Shown here piece by piece: positions 40,206 to 47,468 of a stretch of DNA of 64,000 bases. Made by a program: the position numbers and the translations under genes. The notes under the pieces are model-generated. The model was not told the origin of the DNA and did no database searches. It worked only from the letters and a program-made list of their open reading frames with translations. Source of the stretch: Microbacterium sp. SORGH_AS_0969 (GTDB lineage Bacteria; Actinomycetota; Actinomycetes; Actinomycetales; Microbacteriaceae); assembly GCF_030818255.1 (NCBI RefSeq), contig NZ_JAUTAG010000001.1, positions 62,001 through 126,000 on the forward strand. The letters are read 5' to 3'. Every line of letters starts with the position of its first letter. Positions within the stretch are counted from its first letter, which is position 1.

Positions 40206-42727
40206 GGAGACACCTCGGCGGTCTCTCGAGCAGCAGGGCGCAGCCGTGCGCCGAGGCGCGCGGCGCCCGCGAGCGTCAGTCCGGGTACGTAACAGCGCAA
40301 CAGGGCCAGGCCGATGGCCGGCAGGTGCGTGGCGTCGGGATAGATCATCCACATCGGCGCGAACTCCGGCTGGAATTTCTTCTTGAAGTTCGCGAGGGAG
40401 CGGAACCCGTACGCCGGCTCGAGCAGAGCGCTGAGCTGTTCGAGCACACGGTCGACGGCGGGGAGGTCGGCGGCATCCCCCTCTCGATGGGATGCCAACG
40501 GCGAGCCGGACAGACTGAGGACCGAGCACCCCTCGCCCCGGGTCTGCTCCACCACGGCTCCGATGACGAACTCCATGACACCGTTCATCGCGTCGTCGCG
40601 GCGGCGCATGACGTCAAGCGCGTAGCCGACGACGCCGTCCGATCCGCGCACGGGCAGCCAGCTCGTCACCGCGACGATGCGCCCCTCACGATCACGCGCG
40701 AGCATGAGACGCACCGCCGGATCCGCCGTCTCGTCGAGACCGCCGAGCGTGAAGCCCATCTCCGGGATCGTCTTGTCGGCGACCCACCCTTCGGAGATCT
40801 CGCGCAGCTGCGCGCGGTCGAGGAAGGTGAGGTCCATCCAGCGCGTCCATTGGGCTGTCACGCCCTCGCGAGCCGCGCGGTTCGTGGCGGTCCGGACGTC
40901 CTGACGCTTCTTCCCCGCCGGTGTCCACGTACGCGGGTCGAGCAGGGCCTCATCGGCGACGCTCGTGTGCTGCCATCCGAGATCCGCGAGGGCGTCGCGC
41001 GACTCGTCGTCGACGCTGTAGAACACCGGGGTCCAGCCGTGCTCCCCGCAGAAGTCGACGAACGCGCGTCCGATATCGGGCCGCGCGCGGTCGGCACCGA
41101 ACGCTCCCCCGAGCGTCACCGCGACGCCCCCGGAGACGCGATACGCGAACGCTGCATCGGCATCCGGGGCGAACCAGTAGGCATTGCCCGGCCAGGTCGT
41201 CATCCACGCGAGCGTTCCGCCGCCCCCGCGCTCGAGCACCGCGCGCGCCCGCACGCGATCACCCGCGGCATGGGCCCCGCTCGAACGGACCACGAGGCGG
41301 AGGGCCGCCACGAGGCACACGGCCCAGAAGGCCGCCGGCGGGAGGTACCAGATCGCCTGTGCCCACGGCGTCAGCGGAACGAACTGCACCGACTCGACGG
41401 GGAGCAGGGTGGGCGGGAGCAACCGCAGCGGCAGCGTCTGCACGAGGAAAGCCGCGTCCGGGCGGGGGCTGAACTGGTCGGCGAATCCCAGCGTCCCCGC
41501 GAGCGTGAACGCCAGGGTCGCCGACGCCGCGATCGCGACGGTCAGCATGAAAGACGAACGCGCGCCGGCGACGGACGGCACGGGCGCGGCTCGACGGAAC
41601 ACGAAGAGCGTCAGTGCGACGATGAGAGGAACCGAAGCGCTGACAGCGAGACCGACCAGGGTCTGCCACACCGAGATCGCGTCCGTCGGACGCACAGCGG
41701 CCAGGTCGGCGAGCGTGGAAGGCTCCGTGACCACGAAGAGGTATGCCACCCCGGCGAACACCAGCAGGTTCATCGCGATGGCGAGACCGAGAGCGCCGCG
41801 GCGTCCGCGCAGGATCCCCCACGATGCGACGAGGAGGATCGCCAGCGGCAGGATGGCGATCCATCCCGCGAGCGGTTGCAGTTCCGCATAGTTCTCGGCG
41901 GACGGGCACGGCAGGGCGGATGAGCCCACGCACACGAACCCGTCGGCCGATGTCAGGGGGTCCATCGACAGCCAGCCGTAGACCGAGAGCAGACCGGCAC
42001 CGCTCCCCCACACCGTGGCGATGACGGGTCCGATCGCCGTCACCGCGGTGAGGGCCGAGAGAAGGACCCGCGTCTCATGGTGGGAGCTCCGCTGGACGCG
42101 GAGCCGCGCGCGCCGACCGCCCGCGAGCATGCCGACCGCGAGCCCGACGGGCAGAGCGACGAGGGCGTACAGGTCGCTCGCCGACGCGGAGTAGAGGAAC
42201 AGGGTCAGGGCGACGAAGACGCTCGCCAGCCGCACACGGCGGCGCCACAGCGCGCCGGCGAAACAGCTGGAGGCCATGGTCACCGCGAGGAGCGCGGCGA
42301 TCGGCGGTGCACCCTCGAACGGCGGAGAGTTCAGCGGCAACGCGGGCAGGAACGACGTCTCGACCACGCCGATCGCGAGCCCCAGGACCGAGATGGCGAC
42401 CCCGCCTCCGATATACGCGAGGAGCACGCGCCGAGCCCCCATCACGCGCTCGGCACCGGCCCCGATGAGCAGAATCGCCGCCACGATGAACGGGAGCAGC
42501 CGGAGGTCGTCGACCCGGAACAGAGCGACGAGGACGGCACGGAGGTCGAGCGGGGCGTCGAGGAACGCGGCCGCGCCCAGGGGCGAGAGGCTCACCGTCG
42601 TCACGACGGCGGCGAGCGCCAGCGCCGCGAACGGCATCGTGAACCGACGAGCGCGGTGAGAATCCACCACAACGTCGATCGAGGGGTCGGTAAGGGGAGG
42701 CGGTGCCGAGGCGACGGTCGAGGGCAT
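40202..42727 (-). CDS. MprF-like phosphatidylglycerol lysyltransferase-type membrane protein
   Basis: The 841-residue protein has a long membrane part (about 12-14 helices over the first 490 residues, with rhomboid-like features such as the IGGGVAISVLGLAIG helix) and a cytoplasmic DUF2156/GNAT-like domain from about 510. The catalytic part includes WMTTWPGNAYWF, KKRQDVRTATNRA and ANFKKKFQPEF, typical of aminoacyl-phosphatidylglycerol synthases. It may add lysine or alanine to membrane lipids and resist cationic peptides. Whether the membrane part flips the lipid is unproven. Start: ATG at 42725-42727 with GGAG upstream. Confidence 0.82.
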   Translation of the reverse strand: MPSTVASAPPPLTDPSIDVVVDSHRARRFTMPFAALALAAVVTTVSLSPLGAAAFLDAPLDLRAVLVALFRVDDLRLLPFIVAAILLIGAGAERVMGARRVLLAYIGGGVAISVLGLAIGVVETSFLPALPLNSPPFEGAPPIAALLAVTMASSCFAGALWRRRVRLASVFVALTLFLYSASASDLYALVALPVGLAVGMLAGGRRARLRVQRSSHHETRVLLSALTAVTAIGPVIATVWGSGAGLLSVYGWLSMDPLTSADGFVCVGSSALPCPSAENYAELQPLAGWIAILPLAILLVASWGILRGRRGALGLAIAMNLLVFAGVAYLFVVTEPSTLADLAAVRPTDAISVWQTLVGLAVSASVPLIVALTLFVFRRAAPVPSVAGARSSFMLTVAIAASATLAFTLAGTLGFADQFSPRPDAAFLVQTLPLRLLPPTLLPVESVQFVPLTPWAQAIWYLPPAAFWAVCLVAALRLVVRSSGAHAAGDRVRARAVLERGGGGTLAWMTTWPGNAYWFAPDADAAFAYRVSGGVAVTLGGAFGADRARPDIGRAFVDFCGEHGWTPVFYSVDDESRDALADLGWQHTSVADEALLDPRTWTPAGKKRQDVRTATNRAAREGVTAQWTRWMDLTFLDRAQLREISEGWVADKTIPEMGFTLGGLDETADPAVRLMLARDREGRIVAVTSWLPVRGSDGVVGYALDVMRRRDDAMNGVMEFVIGAVVEQTRGEGCSVLSLSGSPLASHREGDAADLPAVDRVLEQLSALLEPAYGFRSLANFKKKFQPEFAPMWMIYPDATHLPAIGLALLRCYVPGLTLAGAARLGARLRPAARETAEVSP

Positions 42728-42857
42728 GAAACAGTGCTCCGAAGCGGTTCGTCGCACGCGCGGAGCGGCGGCGACACTTCATGCTCTCCGACCGAGGTGA
42801 ACGAAGGCATCCACCTCAGGGTGTATTCGTCTCCGCTGGTCGGCGGGGCTCGCCTCG

Positions 42858-43487
42858 CTACACCGGGCGATACACGTCGACGCTGTCGGGGCGCTCCGAC
42901 GCCGCCGCGACGAGCGCGACGACACCCAATCCGAGGGTCGGGGCGAGAAGCGACAGCACCCCGATCATGTTGGCCGCGACCAGGACGTCCTGCCCCGCCC
43001 CGGCACCGAAGAGAATGGCAACGAGCGCGTACTGCAACGCCGCCGCGCCGACGCTCACGCAGAGAGCCCACATCGGCATCAACCGCCAGCGGCGCGGCAC
43101 GCCACCCAGCCGCGCGATCTGCACCGCGGCGACGAGTCCGGCCGCCAGAGAGACGATGGTCCCACCCCAGGAGACGACGGATGCCGCGACGGCCGCGGGA
43201 TCGTCCGGCGAACGCACCTCCGGCAGGGCGAGGACCACTCCGTCCGAGACCAGCGGGGTCACCGCGACGATGATGAGCGCCGTCATCCCGAGCGGGCGCC
43301 GGACGACGACACTCGCATCGCGGGAAAGACCCACCGCGAAGACGAGCACACCGGAGGCCCAGACGAGGTCGATCACGACTCGCAGGGCGAACGCGCTCAG
43401 CATGTACTGCCCCGCGAGGAGCGTCAACACTCCCGCGACTCCGAGCAGGATGCCCCCGATCCGCCACGTCCTCTTTCTCGCGCGCAT
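42858..43487 (-). CDS. Multi-pass membrane protein, function unknown
   Basis: The 209-residue protein has about six or seven membrane helices with short loops: RIGGILLGVAGVLTLLAGQ, VVIDLVWASGVLVFAVGL, MTALIIVAVTPLVSDGVVL and so on. It ends SERPDSVDVYRPV. Family not recognised. Start: ATG at 43485-43487; a TATCCT -10-like box ends six bases before it and GAGGAG abuts it, so either a leaderless or a very short-leader transcript is likely. An upstream in-frame ATG at 43529 would add a non-conserved stretch. Confidence 0.7.
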   Translation of the reverse strand: MRARKRTWRIGGILLGVAGVLTLLAGQYMLSAFALRVVIDLVWASGVLVFAVGLSRDASVVVRRPLGMTALIIVAVTPLVSDGVVLALPEVRSPDDPAAVAASVVSWGGTIVSLAAGLVAAVQIARLGGVPRRWRLMPMWALCVSVGAAALQYALVAILFGAGAGQDVLVAANMIGVLSLLAPTLGLGVVALVAAASERPDSVDVYRPV

Positions 43488-43493
43488 CTCCTC

Positions 43494-43499
43494 AGGATA
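43494..43499 (-). promoter_or_regulatory. Candidate -10 box of the membrane protein at 42858-43487
   Basis: TATCCT on the minus strand followed by six bases and ATG: the same layout as other predicted leaderless starts here. Confidence 0.35.
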
Positions 43500-43520
43500 T
43501 GAGGCCGGGCCGAGAACGAC

Positions 43521-43556
43521 GGATGCCACGGACGCGCGGTCGCATCCGTGGCATCC
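43521..43556 (-). terminator. Hairpin terminator after rtcB
   Basis: GGATGCCACGGA and its exact complement (12 base pairs, 12-base loop) begin four bases past the rtcB stop codon in the leftward direction. No T-run. Confidence 0.7.
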
Positions 43557-43559
43557 GGT

Positions 43560-44729
43560 TCAGTCGCCCTTCACGTTGACGATCTGCCGCAGCGTGTGGC
43601 GCACGGTCACCAGGTCGGCGGCATCCGCCATCACCCGGTCGATCGGCTTGTACGCCTGCGGGATCTCGTCGATGAACGCGTCGGTGTCGCGGTACTCGAT
43701 ACCCGCCATCGCCTCACGCAGCTGCTCGTGCGTGAAGGTCTTGCGAGCGGCGGAGCGGGAGTATTCCCGGCCCGCGCCGTGCGGCGACGAGTTGAGAGAG
43801 AGGGGGTTGCCCTTCCCCTCGACGACGTACGAGGCGGTGCCCATCGAGCCGGGGATCAGCCCCGGGCGACCGGCATCCGCCATGATCGCGCCCTTGCGCG
43901 ACACCCACACCTGCTTGCCGAAGTGCCTCTCGGACTCCGTGAAGTTGTGGTGGCAGTTGATCCGCTCGCGCTCCTCGACAGGCGTGTCGAGGAAGCGGCC
44001 GAGCTGGTTCGCGACGCGGTCCATCATCTCCTCCCGGTTGAGCAGGGCGAAGTGCTGGGCCCACCGCAGCTCGCGGATGTACCGGGTGAACTCCGGCGTC
44101 CCCTCGACCAGGTAGGCCAGGTCGGGGTGCGGAAGCTCGATCCACCACTGCTTCGCCAGGCGCTGCGCGACCTTGATGTGGTGCTGCGCGATGCGGTTGC
44201 CGACGCCCCGGGAGCCGGAGTGCAGGAACATCCACACGTCGTCGTTCTCGTCGAGCGAGATCTCGATGAAGTGGTTGCCGCTGCCGAGCGAGCCGAGCTG
44301 GTTCCGCCAGTGCCCCGCGTAGGCCGCCGGGTCGAACTCGGCCTTCTCGGCGAGCGCTTCCAACTCGGCGACACGCGGCTCGGCGGTGGCGACGATCTTG
44401 CGGTTGTCACGACCGGCCGAGAGCGGGATGGCGCGTTCGATCTGCTGCCGCAGCTCCGCGAGGTCCCGGCCCTCGAGGTCGGAGGCGTGGAACTGCGTCT
44501 TGACGGCGATCATGCCGCAGCCGATGTCGACGCCGACGGCCGCGGGCATGATGGCGCCGAGCGTCGGGATGACCGAGCCGACCGTCGCGCCCAGGCCCAG
44601 GTGGGCGTCGGGCATGAGGGCGAGGTGGGGGTGGATGAACGGCATGGTCGACGAGGTGCGGGCCTGCTCGATGGTCTTGTCATCGATCAGGCTCGCCCAC
44701 GACACCAGTCGTTCGGTGAGCTTCTGCAT
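43560..44729 (-). CDS. rtcB: RtcB-type RNA ligase
   Basis: The 389-residue GTP- and Mn-dependent ligase joins 2',3'-cyclic-phosphate and 5'-OH RNA ends and repairs cleaved tRNA. Metal and catalytic residues are visible: Asp68 and Cys71 in VGVDIGCGM, His153 in GSGNHFIEI, His170 in FLHSGSRG, and His317 in SPHGAGREYSR, the residue that is guanylylated. It is shorter than E. coli RtcB because of reduced loops, as in the RtcB2-like subgroup. Start: ATG at 44727-44729 behind AAGGAAAGG. No rtcA, archease or prfH neighbour is present. Confidence 0.95.
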   Translation of the reverse strand: MQKLTERLVSWASLIDDKTIEQARTSSTMPFIHPHLALMPDAHLGLGATVGSVIPTLGAIMPAAVGVDIGCGMIAVKTQFHASDLEGRDLAELRQQIERAIPLSAGRDNRKIVATAEPRVAELEALAEKAEFDPAAYAGHWRNQLGSLGSGNHFIEISLDENDDVWMFLHSGSRGVGNRIAQHHIKVAQRLAKQWWIELPHPDLAYLVEGTPEFTRYIRELRWAQHFALLNREEMMDRVANQLGRFLDTPVEERERINCHHNFTESERHFGKQVWVSRKGAIMADAGRPGLIPGSMGTASYVVEGKGNPLSLNSSPHGAGREYSRSAARKTFTHEQLREAMAGIEYRDTDAFIDEIPQAYKPIDRVMADAADLVTVRHTLRQIVNVKGD

Positions 44730-44811
44730 GGATCCTTTCCTTCTTGTGGTGCGCGGATGCGCGGTGAGTGAGCCTCGGATCGGGGCACGCTCCCACTCGC
44801 GTGGAAAGAGA

Positions 44812-44840
44812 AACGCCCCGACCTGACGGTGCGGGGCGTT
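44812..44840 (-). terminator. Terminator or attenuator hairpin upstream of rtcB
   Basis: AACGCCCCG pairs with CGGGGCGTT (9 base pairs, 11-base loop) and in the leftward direction is followed by TCTCTTTCC. It begins 15 bases after the stop of a 27-codon ORF and ends about 80 bases before the rtcB start. It is either the end of a small-ORF transcript or an attenuator within the rtcB leader. Confidence 0.65.
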
Positions 44841-44854
44841 GTGAAGACGGGTGT

Positions 44855-44938
44855 CTAGACGACCGGCGCCGGAGGGTACGACGGGAGGAGGAACGGCAGG
44901 TACTGCTGCTCCGTGCGGCGATCGCGCTTCGCGGTCAT
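44855..44938 (-). CDS. Putative 27-residue peptide ahead of rtcB
   Basis: The frame runs from ATG at 44936-44938 to TAG at 44855-44857 and encodes MTAKRDRRTEQQYLPFLLPS, then YPPAPVV. A purine-rich stretch (GAGAAAAGACGAGACG) precedes the ATG as a weak ribosome binding site. The peptide has a basic start, two glutamines, and many prolines. It is bracketed by two terminator-like hairpins (44994-45029 and 44812-44840). It could be a leader peptide controlling rtcB or an independent small protein; neither is proven. Confidence 0.45.
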   Translation of the reverse strand: MTAKRDRRTEQQYLPFLLPSYPPAPVV

Positions 44939-44993
44939 CGTCTCGTCTTTTCTCGGCTCTCCGCGCCGGCTGGCACGGACTTGCGAACATAAC

Positions 44994-45029
44994 GGATGCC
45001 GCGGACTCAGCGCAAGAGTCGCGGCATCC
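44994..45029 (-). terminator. Terminator after the gene at 45061-45384
   Basis: GGATGCCGCGACTC pairs with GAGTCCGCGGCATCC apart from one bulged base, with a 7-base loop; in the leftward direction GTTATGTT follows. A TATGTT at 44986-44991 in that tail could also act as a -10 with TTGCGC (45010-45015, in the hairpin loop) 18 bases upstream as -35. Confidence 0.65.
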
Positions 45030-45060
45030 TGGTCACCCCTCGATCGATCGGGTGCAGCCG

Positions 45061-45384
45061 TCAGGCCTGGGTGGGCTGATCGAAATCCCAGTCGATGGCC
45101 CCTTCGCCGTCGGCATCCGAATCGGGCTCCACCATGCGCAGCTGCGTGTGCGGGAAGAAGCGGTGGTCACGGAGTTCCTTGGCCGCGTGCGAGAAGTCGG
45201 GTTCCTCGTCATCCCATTCGACCGGCGCGGAGAGAACGTCGTTCCCGACGCCGATGACGAGTTCGGCCTGAGCAACCTTGTTGTCGCTCGTGACGATGGG
45301 GATGCTCACCGCCTCGGCCTGCCCCTCTTTCGCCACCGCCGCCGTCAACTCGATGAGTGACGAGGCGACGTCGTCGGTCGTCAT
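45061..45384 (-). CDS. Hypothetical acidic protein
   Basis: The 107-residue cytoplasmic protein begins MTTDDVASSLIELTAAVAKE. It has a short alpha/beta N-terminal part with SIPIVTSDNKVAQAELVIGVGND, then an acidic C-terminal part (WDDEEPDFSHAAKELRD; VEPDSDADGEGAIDWDFDQ). GGAGAG lies upstream of the ATG at 45382-45384; an alternative in-frame ATG at 45417 adds eleven residues. Not recognised. Confidence 0.65.
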   Translation of the reverse strand: MTTDDVASSLIELTAAVAKEGQAEAVSIPIVTSDNKVAQAELVIGVGNDVLSAPVEWDDEEPDFSHAAKELRDHRFFPHTQLRMVEPDSDADGEGAIDWDFDQPTQA

Positions 45385-45471
45385 AACGGTCTCTCCGGCA
45401 TATGTCACGCAGCGCATGAATTCACCCTGAGGGGATGACACGCACACGGGGGGGGTGGGTTGCCGAGATGG

Positions 45472-45485
45472 GTACCGTACGGTAC
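45472..45485. promoter_or_regulatory. Perfect 14-base palindrome, candidate operator
   Basis: GTACCGTACGGTAC is fully palindromic and lies between the gene at 45061-45384 and the 59-residue gene that ends at 45489, three bases after that gene's stop. It is too short for a terminator and could bind a regulator such as the neighbouring MarR protein, which is speculation. Confidence 0.35.
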
Positions 45486-45488
45486 GGA

Positions 45489-45668
45489 TCAGTCGCGACG
45501 CTGCGTGGAACGGAACATCGCCTGGTCGAGTTCGAACCACACCGCGCGGACCGTCTCGAACTCGTCGAACGGTTCGGGAGGCGGGTCGGCGAGCGAGAGG
45601 CGGTAGCCGCGAGGGAGATCGTCGACGTGCTGTCCGTCGCGCGGGCCGCCGACGAGCACATAGATCAC
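45489..45668 (-). CDS. Small protein coupled to the MarR gene
   Basis: A 59-residue frame starts with GTG at 45666-45668, overlapping the MarR stop codon by four bases (GTGA), and reads VIYVLVGGPRDGQHVDDLPR, then GYRLSLADPP and FDEFETVRAVWFELDQAMF. Codon choice is typical for the window. A start of the VGGPRDG type is common in small proteins of phages and actinobacteria with unknown function. The coupling suggests that it is cotranscribed with the regulator. Confidence 0.65.
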   Translation of the reverse strand: MIYVLVGGPRDGQHVDDLPRGYRLSLADPPPEPFDEFETVRAVWFELDQAMFRSTQRRD

Positions 45669-46237
45669 GAGGACTCGACCGCCGCGTCCTCGATGGCGCC
45701 GTGCTCGCCGGAGCCGCCCTCGACGGCGACGCCGTCGACGGCGTCGCTCATCCGGCGGAGAAAGGCCACCACCACGGCGGACTCTTCGGGCGTCATGTCG
45801 ATGACCGCCGCGAGCATGCGCTCGTGCATCTTGCCCAGCGTCTGGCGTACCTCGGCCTCGGCTCGCGGGGTCGAACGGATGAAGATGCTGCGCCGGTCGC
45901 CGGGATTGGCGACTCGGACGATGTGCCCGGAGCGCTCCAGTCGGTCCAGCAGCGCCGTCGTGGAGGCCGTTGACAGGCCGAGGTAGCGCGTCAGCTCTCC
46001 GGGCCGGACCTCCCGCGAAGAGTCACGCAGGAGGTACCGCAGGACCAGGAGCTCGTTCTCACCCATCGACATCGAGTCGCGCGTACGGCGACGCATGGCC
46101 ACCTCGGCGGCACGGTAGACCCGGAGGGCCTCGAGCACCGCCTTGTGACGCTGCCGACGGTCGGAGGGCGTGTCGCCGTACCAATAGCTCGGCTCGGCGG
46201 CGGTCGTGCCACGGTTCGCGACATCGACATCCGTCAT
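45665..46237 (-). CDS. MarR-family transcriptional regulator
   Basis: The 190-residue protein has an N-terminal dimer helix, a winged helix-turn-helix (GENELLVLRYLLRDSSREVRPG with LTRYLGLSTASTTALLDRLE as recognition helix region and HIVRVANPGDRRSIFIRSTP as the wing) and C-terminal helices, then an acidic tail (EHGAIEDAAVESS). MarR proteins repress until a ligand releases them. The divergent intergenic region to the DUF7882-type gene is AT-rich and repeats TAACTA, so autoregulation plus control of the neighbour is likely. Confidence 0.9.
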   Translation of the reverse strand: MTDVDVANRGTTAAEPSYWYGDTPSDRRQRHKAVLEALRVYRAAEVAMRRRTRDSMSMGENELLVLRYLLRDSSREVRPGELTRYLGLSTASTTALLDRLERSGHIVRVANPGDRRSIFIRSTPRAEAEVRQTLGKMHERMLAAVIDMTPEESAVVVAFLRRMSDAVDGVAVEGGSGEHGAIEDAAVESS

Positions 46238-46259
46238 GGCAGACCTCCCCTCAGTTTGG

Positions 46260-46335
46260 GGCGACTATACCTCAGAATAATAGTTAGGCGAACTAGTTAC
46301 TAAGCGAGTATGTTCTTAGAAGAGCTAACCGCTGA
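46260..46335. promoter_or_regulatory. AT-rich divergent promoter region with TAACTA repeats
   Basis: The region between the MarR start and the gene at 46350 is far lower in GC than its surroundings. Leftward, TATAGT (near 46264-46269) is a good -10 for the MarR gene. TAGTTA occurs twice on the plus strand, at 46281-46286 and 46294-46299, 13 bases apart, around the palindrome AACTAGTT (46291-46298). TATGTT at 46309-46314 could be the -10 of the rightward genes. These repeats are candidate MarR operators. Confidence 0.5.
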
Positions 46336-46349
46336 GGAAGGAGCAACAC

Positions 46350-46733
46350 ATGGGCAACATGTTCTACGCCACGTCGACCGAATCGATCGAGATTCCCGAC
46401 CGCCTGCTTTCGCACGTCAAGGTGGTCGTGACGACCAAGCTCCGCCGTAGCGAGAGCTTCACCCTCAGCTGGACCCACGTCGACGGCACCCCCGGCCGCT
46501 CCACCCTCTGGCTGCAGCCCTCGATTCCTCTCCGGTTCGTCTTCGACACGGCCGAACCCGAGACGCTGAACGCGACCGTGTTGAAGAACATGGCCGAGAT
46601 GGCGAACTCATCGGCCGGGCTCATGGTGGACCTCTCCGCGGAGATCCCAGCGCACGACGCCGAGAAGCGCGTCTCCCCCTCGCGCCCGACCCCCGTCTCC
46701 TCGCGACGTTCGTCGCTGACCGCGGCGGCCTGA
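46350..46733 (+). CDS. DUF7882-type small protein of Microbacteriaceae
   Basis: The 127-residue protein starts MGNMFYATSTESIEIPDRLL and contains HVKVVVTTKLRRSESFTLSW and STLWLQPSIPLRFVF, the pattern I associate with DUF7882, a small cytoplasmic family common in Microbacteriaceae. The C-terminal 30 residues are Ser/Pro/Arg-rich and disordered. GAAGGAG lies upstream of the ATG. Function unknown. It heads a small rightward operon facing away from the MarR gene, so it may be the target of that regulator. Confidence 0.75.
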   Translation: MGNMFYATSTESIEIPDRLLSHVKVVVTTKLRRSESFTLSWTHVDGTPGRSTLWLQPSIPLRFVFDTAEPETLNATVLKNMAEMANSSAGLMVDLSAEIPAHDAEKRVSPSRPTPVSSRRSSLTAAA

Positions 46734-46734
46734 C

Positions 46735-47097
46735 ATGACGATCACGTCCCCACAGGTACCCGCCCCCGCTCGCACGGCGCTCTCTCGCACGGCCCCCGCG
46801 CGCACGATGTGGGCGAAGGTCGACACCGGGTTCTGGGTCGCTCACCACGGCGGTGAGTACTTCGGATCCGTCGACGAGGTCGCGGGCGGGTACGTCTCCC
46901 GCGACGCGCACGGCATCCCGATCGGCCGGTACGACGATCTCGACGCCGCGAAGGCCTCTCTCCGCTCCACCGCGCATCCCGTGAACGCCGCCCGTCGACG
47001 CCGCACCGAACGCCTCTCGCTCGCCGCGGCCACCGCCCTCGGCGCGACCGCCCTCGGCTTCGCCCTGACCGCCGGCGCTCTCGCGCCGCTCCTGTGA
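46735..47097 (+). CDS. Small protein with C-terminal membrane helix
   Basis: The 120-residue product has a polar N-terminus, a middle domain with KVDTGFWVAHHGGEYFGSVD and YVSRDAHGIPIGRYDDLDAA, a basic stretch (ARRRRTER) and a C-terminal membrane helix (LSLAAATALGATALGFALTA). It begins one base after the preceding stop and overlaps the next gene, so the three form an operon. Tail-anchored topology with the N-terminus inside is suggested by the basic residues. Not recognised. Confidence 0.7.
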   Translation: MTITSPQVPAPARTALSRTAPARTMWAKVDTGFWVAHHGGEYFGSVDEVAGGYVSRDAHGIPIGRYDDLDAAKASLRSTAHPVNAARRRRTERLSLAAATALGATALGFALTAGALAPLL

Positions 47098-47225
47098 TGA
47101 CCGTGGACGGCAGCGACATGCGCCACGTCGACCTTCGCGACGCCGATCTGCGTGACGAGGCGGACGACTTCGAAGACGCCGCGGCTGCGGCCTTCACGGC
47201 GCGCTACGGGGTCGTGCCTCTCTAG
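47097..47225 (+). CDS. 42-residue acidic protein
   Basis: The start ATG overlaps the previous stop (TGATG). The product begins MTVDGSDMRHVDLRDADLRD, is strongly acidic with EADDFEDAAAAAF, and ends FTARYGVVPL. The overlap and third-position G/C codons support real translation. It could partner with the preceding membrane protein. Function unknown. Confidence 0.6.
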   Translation: MTVDGSDMRHVDLRDADLRDEADDFEDAAAAAFTARYGVVPL

Positions 47226-47271
47226 CGGTGTCGACCCCCTGGACACACCCACCGGGGCATGCCAGCGTCGC

Positions 47272-47297
47272 TCGCGGGCCACCGAAGCGGCCCGCGA
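47272..47297 (+). terminator. Hairpin between two small genes
   Basis: TCGCGGGCC pairs with GGCCCGCGA (9 base pairs, 8-base loop), after the 42-residue gene and about 15 bases before the ATG of the next small gene. It may end the operon or limit access to the following AAGGAG. Confidence 0.5.
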
Positions 47298-47312
47298 CGA
47301 GAAGGAGAAGAC

Positions 47313-47462
47313 ATGACGAACCACGACGGTCGCGCCGACGACGCCCCCGACGAGAACTCCAACGGGGCCGGAAGCGAGTCACCCGATGAAGGCGCTGCCG
47401 CGCAGAAGGATGCCGACGAGGCGGCCACCACGTCGGACTCGCCGGCGGGTGACATCTCGTAG
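47313..47462 (+). CDS. 49-residue acidic disordered protein
   Basis: The product, MTNHDGRADDAPDENSNGAG followed by acidic Ser/Ala/Asp residues and ending SPAGDIS, is fully low-complexity and acidic. AAGGAG lies six bases before the ATG, the strongest evidence that it is translated. It converges with the radical SAM gene, stop to stop within 6 bases. Similar tiny acidic genes at 38644 and 52880 suggest a class. Function unknown. Confidence 0.65.
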   Translation: MTNHDGRADDAPDENSNGAGSESPDEGAAAQKDADEAATTSDSPAGDIS

Positions 47463-47468
47463 CGGCGC

